Shown one piece after another: positions 25,700 to 34,791 of a DNA stretch of 64,000 nt; positions within the stretch are counted from its first letter, which is position 1, and each line of letters begins with the position of its first letter. The stretch spans positions 62,001-126,000 of the forward strand of contig CANJTS010000007.1 in NCBI GenBank assembly GCA_947477655.1. The letters are read 5' to 3'. The translations under genes were made by a program, and so were the position numbers. The notes under the pieces were generated by a model. The model saw nothing but the letters and a program-made list of their open reading frames with translations. It did not search any database and was not told the origin of the DNA. The stretch comes from CAILUG01 sp903844415 (GTDB lineage: Bacteria > Pseudomonadota > Gammaproteobacteria > Pseudomonadales > Pseudohongiellaceae).

Positions 25700-26737
25700 T
25701 CACTCAATCGTAAGTAAATCCAATGCGTTGGTATCAATCAGTTCCATTGCCTTGCCACCTCCACGGGCAACACAGGTCAAGGGATCATCAGCAACAATTA
25801 CCGGCAAGCCGGTTTCTTCACTGAGCAATTTATCAAGGTCGCGTAATAGCGCGCCCCCGCCCGTCAACACCAGACCACTTTCAGCAATATCGGAGGCCAG
25901 TTCCGGAGGGGATTGTTCCAAAGCACTTTTTACCGCCTGCACAATCGCCGACAACGGCTCCTGCAAGGCTTCTAGAATTTCATCACTATTGAGAGTAAAA
26001 CTTCGTGGCACACCTTCTGCTAAATTACGACCCCGCACATCAATCTCACGTACTGTCTTGCTGGCGAAGGCACAGCCAATTTCTTTCTTAATGCGTTCAG
26101 CGGTGGCATCCCCAATAAGGCTGCCATAATTGCGACGAACGTGGGTAATTATCGCTTCGTCGAAACGGTCGCCACCCACTCTTACCGATTCGGCATACAC
26201 CACACCATTGAGCGAGATAATAGCAATTTCAGTTGTACCACCCCCTATATCTACCACCATCGAACCACTCGCTTGATCTACTGGTAATCCAGCCCCGATG
26301 GCAGCCGCCATTGGCTCTTCAATCAATCGCACTTCACGCGCCCCCGCCCCCATCACCGACTCACGAATGGCACGACGTTCTACCTGGGTAGATTTGCATG
26401 GCACACACACGAGCACTCTAGGACTTGGGCGGATAAAGCTGTTTTCATGCACTTTATGAATAAAATGCTGCAACATTTTTTCTGTCACCTGGAAGTCGGC
26501 GATCACCCCGTCTTTTAACGGACGAATAGCCGTGATATTGCCCGGTGTACGACCCAACATGCGCTTGGCATCAGTACCGACTGCAGTAACTGTTTTCTGC
26601 CCATTATGAATTCGAATAGATACTACTGATGGTTCGTTCAGGACAATCCCTTTATCGCGAACATAGATTAGAGTATTTGCGGTTCCCAGATCTATCGATA
26701 GATCGTTGGAGAACAAGCCTCTTAATTTTTTCAACAT
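25700..26737 (-). CDS. mreB: Actin-like rod-shape protein MreB
   Basis: Cytoplasmic actin homologue organising cell-wall elongation. 345 residues. Phosphate-1 is DLGTANTLIY, phosphate-2 VVDIGGGTTEIAIISLNG, and the adenosine motif LVLTGGGALLRDLDKLL. RPLKDGVIADFQVTEKML and PCKSTQVERRAIRESVMGAGAREV are also diagnostic. First gene of mreBCD, divergent from gatCAB. A palindrome GATAACAA/TTGTTATC (25670-25677 and 25694-25701) overlaps the stop and spacer before mreC. Confidence 0.98.
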   Translation of the reverse strand: MLKKLRGLFSNDLSIDLGTANTLIYVRDKGIVLNEPSVVSIRIHNGQKTVTAVGTDAKRMLGRTPGNITAIRPLKDGVIADFQVTEKMLQHFIHKVHENSFIRPSPRVLVCVPCKSTQVERRAIRESVMGAGAREVRLIEEPMAAAIGAGLPVDQASGSMVVDIGGGTTEIAIISLNGVVYAESVRVGGDRFDEAIITHVRRNYGSLIGDATAERIKKEIGCAFASKTVREIDVRGRNLAEGVPRSFTLNSDEILEALQEPLSAIVQAVKSALEQSPPELASDIAESGLVLTGGGALLRDLDKLLSEETGLPVIVADDPLTCVARGGGKAMELIDTNALDLLTIE

Positions 26738-26870
26738 TGACTTTGTGGTACCTCTACCAATGAAACAGATATATCACGTGTACGTTAAAGCAAGGGTTTC
26801 CGCCCTGTTAGACTATTATTTTTCGCAGGATCGGCCGAGAAAGTATTGTATCGTGGAAGTCTGGTAGAAC

Positions 26871-26901
26871 TTGGCTAAAATGAGCAAAGTTCCAGTATAA
26901 T
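26871..26901 (+). promoter_or_regulatory. Candidate promoter of gatCAB
   Basis: A perfect TATAAT (26896-26901) is followed by TCGCG. The best -35 is TTGGCT (26871-26876) with a long, 19-base spacer. The predicted leader is about 120 nucleotides. Confidence 0.4.
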
Positions 26902-27029
26902 TCGCGTTTTTTTGTGTAGCCTAACTCTAGCAATCGCACCTTGTCAGAGCAAGAAGTATATCTTAAGAACAGCGGCAAACTGCACAAAACATTAACCTGC
27001 CGGCAAGCATGACCATACATGGAGCAAAC

Positions 27030-27317
27030 ATGACAATAACACTTGAAGACGTAGAAAATATTGCCCATCTGGCCCGCCTGCAATTAAGCCCTACCGAAAA
27101 ACAGGAAGCTCTCAGTAGTATCACCAACATCCTGCAAGTCATTGATCAAATGCAGTCCATTAACACCACGGGTGTTGAACCCTTGGCACATGCCTACGAA
27201 GCTGCACAACGACTGCGTGATGATGTTGTTACAGAGAAGGATCAACGTATCACGCTGCTCGCTCTTGCGCCCAGTACACAGCGTGGTTTGTTTCTGGTAC
27301 CCAAAGTGCTGGAGTAA
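27030..27317 (+). CDS. gatC: Asp-tRNA(Asn)/Glu-tRNA(Gln) amidotransferase subunit C
   Basis: Small stabilising subunit of the GatCAB complex that converts Glu-tRNA(Gln) and Asp-tRNA(Asn). 95 residues. ITLEDVENIAHLARLQLS is the family signature; the C-terminus RGLFLVPKVLE is also typical. The start is the ATG at 27030 because GGAG lies at proper spacing; another ATG is 21 bases upstream. Presence of gatCAB predicts that glutaminyl or asparaginyl-tRNA is made indirectly in this organism; whether glnS or asnS also exist is not visible. Confidence 0.94.
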   Translation: MTITLEDVENIAHLARLQLSPTEKQEALSSITNILQVIDQMQSINTTGVEPLAHAYEAAQRLRDDVVTEKDQRITLLALAPSTQRGLFLVPKVLE

Positions 27318-27396
27318 GTACTGTTTTCATGTTTTAGGTGGCACTTGCCCACCAGTAAAAATTTAACCGCAATAATTTAAGGAAAAAATAAACACA

Positions 27397-28845
27397 ATGT
27401 TAAACCAAGGTATCGCCGATATCGCAAGAGCACTTGTAAGCGGCGAATATTCCAGCGTAGAGATCACCCAGGCATATCTGGACCAGATTGCACTTCACAA
27501 CGGTGAGCTCAACGCATTTATTACTGTCACGCCAGAGCAAGCCCTGGCGCAGGCTACTGCCGCAGACCAAGTTCGTGCTAGCGGAAATGCAGGAGTATTT
27601 ACTGGTGTTCCAATCGCTCACAAGGATATTTTCTGCACAGCAGGAGTTCGTACTTCCTGCGGATCCCGGATGCTCGATAATTTCATTGCTCCCTATAACG
27701 CAACTGTAGTGGAAAAATTGCTTAATGCGGGTGCCGTAATGCTTGGCAAGACCAACATGGACGAATTCGCCATGGGCTCTTCCAACGAGACTAGCTACTA
27801 CGGGCCAGTAAAAAACCCTTGGAATCGCACCTTGGTGCCTGGTGGTTCATCCGGTGGTTCTGCAGCAGCAGTTTCTGGCCAGTTGTGCCCTGCAGCAACT
27901 GCAACTGACACTGGTGGATCCATTCGCCAACCCGCCTCATTTTGCGGTCTCACCGGAATTAAACCTACCTATGGTCGTGTTTCACGCTGGGGAATGATTG
28001 CTTTCGCCTCCAGTCTTGATCAGGCCGGCACTCTTACTCGCACTGCGGAAGATGCCGCCATCATGCTGGGTATTATGGCGGGTTTTGATCCCAAGGATTC
28101 AACCAGCGTGGATCTGCCCGTGCCGGACTATTGCGCCCAACTCAATAAACCGCTGCATGGTTTACGCATCGGTATTCCACGGCAACATTTTGCCCAGGGA
28201 CTGAAACCGGAAGTGGAAATTCAAATCCGTGCCGCTCTGCACGAATTTGAAAAACTTGGTGCAACCATTAAGGAAATCAGCCTCGACAACAGCCACTACT
28301 CAGTTGCAGCCTACTACGTCATCGCCCCTGCTGAAGCCTCCGCCAACCTGTCCCGTTACGATGGCGTAAGGTTTGGCTATCGGTGTGCCAAACCAGTCGA
28401 TCTGGAAGATATGTACAAACGCAGCCGTGGCGAAGGGTTTGGTGCTGAGGTTAAACGCCGCATCATGATTGGTACCTACGCACTTTCCGCTGGTTATTAC
28501 GATGCTTACTACATAAAGGCACAAAAAGTACGACGATTGATTAAAGATGACTTTGTCCATGCATTTAACGAAGTGGATGTCATCATGGGTCCAACTTCGC
28601 CTCACACCGCATTTCCGCTAGGAGCTAAAACCAAAGATCCAGTTGCCATGTACCTGGAAGATATTTATACCATCGCCGTCAACTTGGCAGGTCTACCAGG
28701 AATATCTATTCCAGCAGGTACGGTAAATGGTTTGCCGGTGGGTCTCCAGATTGTGGGGCGCGATTTTGACGAGGCAAAACTGCTAAACATTGCCCATATG
28801 TTTCAGCAAGCCACAGCTTGGCATCTACTTACTCCTGGCGCCTAA
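27397..28845 (+). CDS. gatA: Asp-tRNA(Asn)/Glu-tRNA(Gln) amidotransferase subunit A
   Basis: The glutaminase subunit of GatCAB, releasing ammonia for the amidation. An amidase-signature enzyme of 482 residues with the Lys-Ser-Ser triad visible: Lys76 (PIAHKDIF), Ser151 in VPGGSSGGSAAAV and Ser175 in TDTGGSIRQPA, at the standard spacing. GLPVGLQIVGRDFDE near the C-terminus is typical. An AAGGA site precedes the ATG. It lies 79 bases after gatC and 28 before gatB. Confidence 0.98.
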   Translation: MLNQGIADIARALVSGEYSSVEITQAYLDQIALHNGELNAFITVTPEQALAQATAADQVRASGNAGVFTGVPIAHKDIFCTAGVRTSCGSRMLDNFIAPYNATVVEKLLNAGAVMLGKTNMDEFAMGSSNETSYYGPVKNPWNRTLVPGGSSGGSAAAVSGQLCPAATATDTGGSIRQPASFCGLTGIKPTYGRVSRWGMIAFASSLDQAGTLTRTAEDAAIMLGIMAGFDPKDSTSVDLPVPDYCAQLNKPLHGLRIGIPRQHFAQGLKPEVEIQIRAALHEFEKLGATIKEISLDNSHYSVAAYYVIAPAEASANLSRYDGVRFGYRCAKPVDLEDMYKRSRGEGFGAEVKRRIMIGTYALSAGYYDAYYIKAQKVRRLIKDDFVHAFNEVDVIMGPTSPHTAFPLGAKTKDPVAMYLEDIYTIAVNLAGLPGISIPAGTVNGLPVGLQIVGRDFDEAKLLNIAHMFQQATAWHLLTPGA

Positions 28846-28873
28846 GCGCGACAATACCAACTACAGAGGCTAC

Positions 28874-30313
28874 ATGATGGAATGGGAAACTGTGATAGGG
28901 CTTGAAGTCCATGTTCAGCTCGCCACCGCATCCAAACTTTTTTCCGGTTCCAGCACCCGGTTTGGTGCCGAGCCCAACACTCAGGCCAACGTGTTCGATC
29001 TGGCGCTGCCCGGTACTTTGCCCGTGCTCAATGGCAAAGCCGTGGAGATGGCTGTGAAATTTGGTTTGGCCGTCGGTGCGGAAATTGGGCACAAATCGGT
29101 ATTTGATCGCAAAAATTATTTCTATCCAGACTCCCCCAAAGGATATCAAACCAGTCAACTCGAATTTCCTACTGTGGGCAAAGGATCTCTCACCATTACC
29201 TTGGACGATGGCACTACTAAAGTTATTGGTGTCACGCGCGCTCATCTGGAAGAAGATGCGGGCAAATCCCTGCACGAAGAATTTCCTACCGAGACTGGTA
29301 TCGACCTAAACCGCGCCGGCACTCCCTTACTCGAAATTGTTTCAGAACCAGAATTACGAAGCGCCAAAGAAGCAGTTGCCTATCTCAAAAAAATGCATTC
29401 CCTGATTGTCTACTTAGGCATTTCAGATGGAGATATGTCACAAGGTTCCATGCGTTGTGATGCCAACGTTTCCGTGCGACCTAAAGGTGAAGCAAAATTT
29501 GGCACCCGCGCCGAAATCAAAAATATCAATTCCTTCCGTTTTGTGGAAAAAGCCATCAACGTGGAAGTGGCTCGTCAGATCGATATTCTGGAAGATGGCG
29601 GCAAAGTCAAACAGGAAACCCGCCTCTACGATGCAGACAAAAACGAGACGCGTTCTATGCGAAGTAAAGAAGTCGCCAACGATTACCGTTATTTTCCTGA
29701 ACCTGATTTATTACCTATCGTTATTGATGACGCCTTTATCTCGAAAATTCGAGCCACTTTGCCTGAACTGCCTGATGTAAAAGCCCTCCGATTTCAAACC
29801 CAATACGAACTAAGTGCATACGATGCCACCGTACTGACAAATGAATTTCACACTGCTGCATTTTTTGAAGAAGTAGTGGCTGCATGCCAGGATGCCAAAC
29901 TTTCGGCCAATTGGGTGATGGGCGATTTACAGGCATGCCTCAACAAAGCTGAACTCAGCATTCAAAAAAGTCCCGTCAGCAGCACTGCCCTGGCAGGCAT
30001 GATCAGTCGCATCCTCGACAACACCATATCTTCCAAAATTGCCAAAACGGTTTTCGTAGCAATGGTGGCCGGTGAAGGCTCAGCAGACAGTATCATTGCA
30101 GCCAAAGGACTTAAACAAATCACTGATACTGGAGCCATCGAACTTATTGTCGATGCCATAATTGCAGCCAACACCAAACAAGTCGAACAATACCGGGCAG
30201 GCGAAGAAAAAGTATTTGCCTTCTTTGTGGGCCTGGCCATGAAAGAATCACGCGGTAAAGCCAACCCCAATCAGATTAACCTGATCCTGAAATCCAAACT
30301 TACAGCGAAATAA
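28874..30313 (+). CDS. gatB: Asp-tRNA(Asn)/Glu-tRNA(Gln) amidotransferase subunit B
   Basis: The kinase/transamidase subunit, which activates the tRNA-bound Glu or Asp with ATP and adds ammonia. 479 residues. The cradle domain has WETVIGLEVHVQLATASKLF, DLALPGTLPVLN, RKNYFYPDSPKGYQTSQ and LNRAGTPLLEIVSEPE; the helical and YqeY tail domains follow (GKANPNQINLILKSKL). The start is the ATG at 28874, giving the conserved N-terminus; an upstream extension of the frame overlaps gatA and is not used. Confidence 0.98.
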   Translation: MMEWETVIGLEVHVQLATASKLFSGSSTRFGAEPNTQANVFDLALPGTLPVLNGKAVEMAVKFGLAVGAEIGHKSVFDRKNYFYPDSPKGYQTSQLEFPTVGKGSLTITLDDGTTKVIGVTRAHLEEDAGKSLHEEFPTETGIDLNRAGTPLLEIVSEPELRSAKEAVAYLKKMHSLIVYLGISDGDMSQGSMRCDANVSVRPKGEAKFGTRAEIKNINSFRFVEKAINVEVARQIDILEDGGKVKQETRLYDADKNETRSMRSKEVANDYRYFPEPDLLPIVIDDAFISKIRATLPELPDVKALRFQTQYELSAYDATVLTNEFHTAAFFEEVVAACQDAKLSANWVMGDLQACLNKAELSIQKSPVSSTALAGMISRILDNTISSKIAKTVFVAMVAGEGSADSIIAAKGLKQITDTGAIELIVDAIIAANTKQVEQYRAGEEKVFAFFVGLAMKESRGKANPNQINLILKSKLTAK

Positions 30314-30317
30314 ATAG

Positions 30318-30632
30318 ATGAAAACCGAAAAGAAAAGTGGTGCCGATCGAACACAGTTGGCTGTACACGATGAGTGGTGGAGTGATGAACGTGTACAGTC
30401 CTTCCTCTCCCTGCTACCTGGTGCGGGAGAATCAGGTGACTTTCATATCTTAGTCAGCGCCTACCGTGGAATGGTGCCGGAAGCGTTTGTGCGTTTCATT
30501 GTGTATTTTGTGGAAGCCGGCCATGACATCAATGACACTGGCCCTGGCGGCAAGACAATGCTGAAAATACTGCTAGAACATCGGAATGCAGGAGAATACG
30601 CTCAGATATTGCGAGATGCCGGCGCTAAGTAA
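30318..30632 (+). CDS. PA4642-family conserved protein
   Basis: A 104-residue soluble protein of unknown function. The segments DERVQSFLSLLP, DFHILVSAYRGM, FVRFIVYFVEAGHDIND and GKTMLKILLEHRNAGEYAQILRDAGA match the PA4642 family; the last half looks like one ankyrin-like helix pair. It follows gatB by four bases, so it is likely cotranscribed with gatCAB. A role beside the amidotransferase is only suggested by position. Confidence 0.72.
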   Translation: MKTEKKSGADRTQLAVHDEWWSDERVQSFLSLLPGAGESGDFHILVSAYRGMVPEAFVRFIVYFVEAGHDINDTGPGGKTMLKILLEHRNAGEYAQILRDAGAK

Positions 30633-30760
30633 GTAAAAATTCTCTAGAAAATTTAAATTTTTCGTTGAATTTCCGCAAGAAATTGTGACATGACAAAAAA
30701 TCTTTTCGCTTTATCGTTCCATCATGCAATTCATAAAACCAGCAAAAATACTGCAATATA

Positions 30761-32104
30761 TTAATACTTTTTACGTCGTTGATCGTTTCTGTTCCCACCA
30801 CTTCCACCTTTTCTGGTATCGGGCGCTTCGGCTTTAAACTTGGAGGGTTTGCTGAAAGCAGGAGGTATTTCCAGTAATTCGGCTGGTGGATATTCGCACG
30901 GCAACTTCATGCCAATCTTGGCTTCAATGGCAGGCAGCAGGAATGAATCATCTTCACAGGCAAAACTGATAGAAGTACCGAATGCACCCGCTCGACCAGT
31001 ACGGCCAATGCGATGAACATAGTCATCAGCTTCTTCCGGGAGGGTAAAATTAACAACATGGCTGATGTCATCAATGTGTAGACCCCGTCCCGCAACATCT
31101 GTGGCCACCAGCACCTGAATGACGGCACTGCGAAATTCTTCGAGAGTTTTAACCCGTTTAGGCTGAGCAACTTCACCTGACAACAAACCCACACTTACAC
31201 CGTTACGATGCAGGTTGTCTGCCAGCTTGCGAGCTTGGTCACGACGGTTGGTAAAAACAATGACGCGCTCACCTTCTTCGCTTTGGATTACGTTATACAA
31301 CAAGGAATATTTTTCTTTAGTGGTAACTAGATACACTAGTTGATTGACATTATCGGTGGTGACTTTTTCAGGCTCAACTTCGATTCTTACGGGATTAACC
31401 GCCCAACGGTCGGCCAATGTCAGAATGTCATCTGTAAAAGTCGCGCTAAACAACATCGTTTGTCGGCATTCCTTGTTGGGAGTTGAAGCGATGATCTGTC
31501 GTACTTGCGGAATGAAACCCATGTCGAGCATTCGATCAGCTTCGTCAATTACCAACAACTCAACCATGCCGAGCCAAATGTTTCGATTGCTAAGAAAATC
31601 CAGCAAACGCCCCGGGGTAGCCACCACAATATCAACAACTTGTCCGTCAAGAGCTTGTTGTTGTTTCTGGTAATCAATCCCGCCCACCAAGGTGATGATT
31701 TTCAAATCGGTGTATTTGCATAAAAGCAGTGCATCTTTGGCAATCTGCATTACTAGTTCGCGAGTCGGAGCAATGATGAGCGCACGGGGCTCACCTACAA
31801 ATCGTTCTTCGGTAAGCGGGTTTTTATACAAATCGTTGATGATAGTGGTAAGAAATGCAGCCGTTTTGCCAGTACCAGTTTGAGCCTTGCCAGTGACATC
31901 ATGCCCTTGCAGTGTAATTTGCAAGCTCTGTGCTTGAATTGGCGTACAAAATTCAAACCCCAGATCATCTATGGCACGCAACAAGGGTTGTGGCAAATTG
32001 AAATCATGGAATTTAATATTTGTACGGGTATTGGCTTTGGTCAGTGGAGCATTATTTTCTGGCACAGGAGAAACTGGGCTTGAATCCATCAGTAAAGTTT
32101 CCAT
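30761..32104 (-). CDS. rhlB: DEAD-box RNA helicase, RhlB type
   Basis: ATP-dependent RNA helicase; the RhlB group unwinds RNA for the degradosome. In order: Q motif (FCTPIQAQSL), Walker A AQTGTGKT, PTRELVMQIAKDA, ATPGRLLDFL, DEADRMLDMGF, SAT, VFTNRRDQARKL, ATDVAGRGLHID and HRIGRTGRAG. A basic Gly-rich tail follows (KGGSGGNRNDQRRKKY). The start is the ATG at 32104, overlapping the upstream lipoprotein stop (TAATG). 447 residues fits RhlB. Degradosome association is a family-based inference. Confidence 0.9.
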   Translation of the reverse strand: METLLMDSSPVSPVPENNAPLTKANTRTNIKFHDFNLPQPLLRAIDDLGFEFCTPIQAQSLQITLQGHDVTGKAQTGTGKTAAFLTTIINDLYKNPLTEERFVGEPRALIIAPTRELVMQIAKDALLLCKYTDLKIITLVGGIDYQKQQQALDGQVVDIVVATPGRLLDFLSNRNIWLGMVELLVIDEADRMLDMGFIPQVRQIIASTPNKECRQTMLFSATFTDDILTLADRWAVNPVRIEVEPEKVTTDNVNQLVYLVTTKEKYSLLYNVIQSEEGERVIVFTNRRDQARKLADNLHRNGVSVGLLSGEVAQPKRVKTLEEFRSAVIQVLVATDVAGRGLHIDDISHVVNFTLPEEADDYVHRIGRTGRAGAFGTSISFACEDDSFLLPAIEAKIGMKLPCEYPPAELLEIPPAFSKPSKFKAEAPDTRKGGSGGNRNDQRRKKY

Positions 32105-32424
32105 TACCGGCGACAACGATAAACGGTAAAAGTCTGTTCACCGTCATCGGGTGGCCCTACTGCTACCAGAGTATCGCCGCGATCGGCTGATCGATTACGA
32201 GCGAGAACACGCAGCTCCTGCGCAACTTTTGAGGGTGAACGATTTAGTGCTGCTATTTTGTCTAGTACCGATACAGTGGTAGTACCTACCGTAGTACAAG
32301 CAGCCACTTCGTTACTTTGCAATATGGCCACATTTTCGCCCTGCCGAGTTAGCTTGACGAGGCTACAGGCACTTAACAAAAGTAAAAGTGAAAGTGAGAA
32401 TGAGAGTGGTAAGAGTTTACGCAT
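32104..32424 (-). CDS. DUF4156 lipoprotein
   Basis: A 106-residue predicted lipoprotein: hydrophobic leader with lipobox LLSAC at residues 16-20, then a domain with Cys pairs (VAACTTVG and YRCRR) of the DUF4156 type. NRSADRGDTLVAVGPPDDGEQTFTVY is the conserved C-terminal segment. Processing would need the LspA encoded here. Stop and start overlap with the helicase gene. Function unknown. Confidence 0.8.
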   Translation of the reverse strand: MRKLLPLSFSLSLLLLLSACSLVKLTRQGENVAILQSNEVAACTTVGTTTVSVLDKIAALNRSPSKVAQELRVLARNRSADRGDTLVAVGPPDDGEQTFTVYRCRR

Positions 32425-32481
32425 TATTTTTTTCCGTATTTTGTGAAGGGTTGCTGCTTATAGTGATTTCTGATTCTTGGT

Positions 32482-33078
32482 TCAATTGCGATTGAATTTT
32501 ACGTTGACTTCAATTTGCACATCATTAGCAGCCATGTTTTGGTATTCATCAAGACCAAATTCCTGCCGATTAATAATCCCGGTGGCCACCATACCTATAG
32601 TACTACCGCCCAGCTCACCGTCAGTGCCTCCTAAAAAGTTTACATGTAATGTCCACGGTTTGGTGATGCCCATGAATTTTAGTTCTCCTGTAAAGTCGGC
32701 GCTTTTGTCTCCCGTCATTGTTACCGTGTGGCTAGTAAAGGCAGCAGATGTGAACAAGTTGGTATCAAACCAGGAACTGCTGGTAACTAATGTTTCACTT
32801 ACATCTTTGTCTGCCATATTCAGACTTGCCATGTTAACAGTGGCTGTCATGCTAGAGTTGGCCATATTTTCTGGATCGAGTGTTAGGGTGCCAGCATAGT
32901 CATCAAAGCGACCTACCAGCATCAAATAATCCTGATACAAGACTTTGAAAAACACACTGCCGTATTGCTTGGTTAGTGTGTATTGCCCGCCTGCCTCCGC
33001 TGCATTAATGAAATCTGCATTCAAGATAAAGCAGAAAAAAACCATTACAGAAAAAAAATTCTTTCTACAAACTGACAT
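32482..33078 (-). CDS. YceI-family periplasmic protein
   Basis: A lipocalin-like beta-barrel protein that binds polyprenyl chains in the characterised members. A signal peptide (to NAAEA) precedes GGQYTLTKQYGSVFFKV. The rest shows GRFDDYAGTLTLDPE, a polar alternating beta pattern, TGELKFMGITKPWTLHVNFLGG and QEFGLDEYQNMAANDVQIEV, all typical of YceI. The start is placed at the ATG (33076-33078), preceded by CAGGTAA; an upstream TTG would lengthen the leader. It lies 58 bases upstream of the DUF4156 gene. Confidence 0.9.
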   Translation of the reverse strand: MSVCRKNFFSVMVFFCFILNADFINAAEAGGQYTLTKQYGSVFFKVLYQDYLMLVGRFDDYAGTLTLDPENMANSSMTATVNMASLNMADKDVSETLVTSSSWFDTNLFTSAAFTSHTVTMTGDKSADFTGELKFMGITKPWTLHVNFLGGTDGELGGSTIGMVATGIINRQEFGLDEYQNMAANDVQIEVNVKFNRN

Positions 33079-33211
33079 TACTGTTACCTGCTGTATGTAT
33101 GACACATTCTTCAATTTGATAAGGTTGCGTTATTGAGCGGCCTATAAGTTAGCGTAGGGCTGGTCGTGAAGAATTATTCTATTGCCATTCTTCCAGTCTG
33201 CAGCTGCAAGG

Positions 33212-33955
33212 TCAATCATGACACACCGGGCAAGTTTGGTTTTTCTGCAAGCGCATTTCCCTGATTTGCATACTGAAACTATCTATTAGCAGTAAACGCC
33301 CACTCAGAGTTGTACCGCAATCTGCCAACACCTTGATACATTCCAGAGCCTGGATGCTGCCAATCAAACCCGTTAATGGAGCAATTACACCATTTTCGGC
33401 ACAAGATAGATCTGCATCCTGCCCTTCTTCATACAAACATTGATAGCAAGGCGAATTGGGTGAGCGGGAGTCAAATACACTTATTTGCCCTTCCATACGA
33501 ATAGCAGCACCTGAAATCAGCGGCACCTTGGATTGCACACAAGCTTTATTCAACGCATAGCGGGTAGAGAAATTATCTGTGCAATCAACCACAGCTGAAC
33601 TAAGGGCAACTGCCTGCTGGAGTTTTTCTCCAGCCAGACGCTCTGTTATAACGGTTATTCGAGTATGAGGATTAAGTGCGAGCAACATTTCACGAGCTGA
33701 TTCAGCCTTGTTACGACCGATGTTGGCAGTCACATGAGCAATCTGCCGCGGCAAATTATCAAGCTCTACTTGGTCGTGATCTGCTAGAGTCAAATGCCCG
33801 ACCCCGGCTGCTGCAAGATAGATTGCCACCGGGCAACCCAAACCTCCCAACCCCACCACTAACACGTTAGCAGCCAGTAATTTTTCCTGCCCGGCCACAT
33901 CAAAATTTGGCAGCATGATCTGGCGACTGTAGCGCAGGAGCTGTTCATCTTTCAT
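33212..33955 (-). CDS. moeB: Molybdopterin-synthase adenylyltransferase MoeB (ThiF family)
   Basis: E1-like enzyme that adenylates the C-terminus of a sulfur carrier (MoaD, or ThiS if it acts as ThiF). 247 residues. RYSRQIMLPNFDVAGQEKLL is the family start; the nucleotide fold is VLVVGLGGLGCPVAIYLAAAGVG. A zinc site of two Cys pairs is visible (CYQCLYEE and CPVCHD). The start is the ATG at 33955, ten bases after the prmC stop; an in-frame TTG lies upstream. Last of hemA-prfA-prmC-moeB. MoeB versus ThiF cannot be settled from sequence alone; the neighbourhood favours MoeB. Confidence 0.88.
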   Translation of the reverse strand: MKDEQLLRYSRQIMLPNFDVAGQEKLLAANVLVVGLGGLGCPVAIYLAAAGVGHLTLADHDQVELDNLPRQIAHVTANIGRNKAESAREMLLALNPHTRITVITERLAGEKLQQAVALSSAVVDCTDNFSTRYALNKACVQSKVPLISGAAIRMEGQISVFDSRSPNSPCYQCLYEEGQDADLSCAENGVIAPLTGLIGSIQALECIKVLADCGTTLSGRLLLIDSFSMQIREMRLQKNQTCPVCHD

Positions 33956-33965
33956 AATGCAATTT

Positions 33966-34790
33966 TCATCGTCGACCAACCGTTACTCGATCTTTGCCAA
34001 TGTGATCTTGATAAGTAGTTACTTTAGTATAGCCGAGCCCTTCAAGTATGGATCTCACCGCTTCACCCTGTAACCAGCCATGCTCTAACAGTAAGTAACC
34101 GGCCGGCCGTAACCGTGTCAGTGCTTGGTGCGAAATCTGGCGAATATCATCCAAACCTTTACCCGCAGATACCAAAGCTGTGTGCGGCTCAAACCTGAGA
34201 TCACCCTGCAGCAGGTGAGGATCGTTAGGCTCAATATAGGGTGGATTACTGACAATAACATCAAAGTCTGTTGCTACTAAAGGCTCACACCAACTGCCCT
34301 GCACTAAGCGTAAATTAGTCAAACCCAGCTTGATAATATTGCTGCGCGCAACATCTAATGCTGCCGGATAAAGATCCGTTGCTACGATCTCCCAGTTTGG
34401 CCGTTCGAATGCTAGGGCTAGTGCGATAGCTCCCGAACCCGTACCCAGGTCGGCTACATTGGCATGGGTGTTGGTTGCGAGTTCCAAGGCCAATTCAACC
34501 AGTATTTCGGTTTCGTGCCGCGGAATCAATACAGCCGGATTCACTTCTAGTTCAAAATTCCAAAATTCTCGATTACCAAGCAAATACGCAATCGGGTGTC
34601 CAGTCACCCTAAGTGTAATGAGCTCGAAAAATTGTAATTCCTGCTCCACCGACAATATTTTTTCAGGCCATGTATAAAGCCAGGTACGGGATTTGCCAAG
34701 AACATGTGCCAACAATAACTGCGCATCTAGACTGCCCTCGATTTTTAGCTCAGCTGCTGCCAGCAGTAATGCTGTTTGTACCGTGCTCAA
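33966..34790 (-). CDS. prmC: Release factor glutamine methyltransferase PrmC
   Basis: Methylates the glutamine of the GGQ motif in release factors RF1 and RF2. 274 residues. The SAM fold is VADLGTGSGAIALALAFERP and the catalytic motif is NPPYIEPNDPHL, diagnostic for peptide-glutamine methylation. The N-terminal helical domain includes TGHPIAYLLGNREFW. It begins one base after prfA, encoding its substrate, so the two are probably coupled. Confidence 0.97.
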   Translation of the reverse strand: MSTVQTALLLAAAELKIEGSLDAQLLLAHVLGKSRTWLYTWPEKILSVEQELQFFELITLRVTGHPIAYLLGNREFWNFELEVNPAVLIPRHETEILVELALELATNTHANVADLGTGSGAIALALAFERPNWEIVATDLYPAALDVARSNIIKLGLTNLRLVQGSWCEPLVATDFDVIVSNPPYIEPNDPHLLQGDLRFEPHTALVSAGKGLDDIRQISHQALTRLRPAGYLLLEHGWLQGEAVRSILEGLGYTKVTTYQDHIGKDRVTVGRR

Positions 34791-34791
34791 G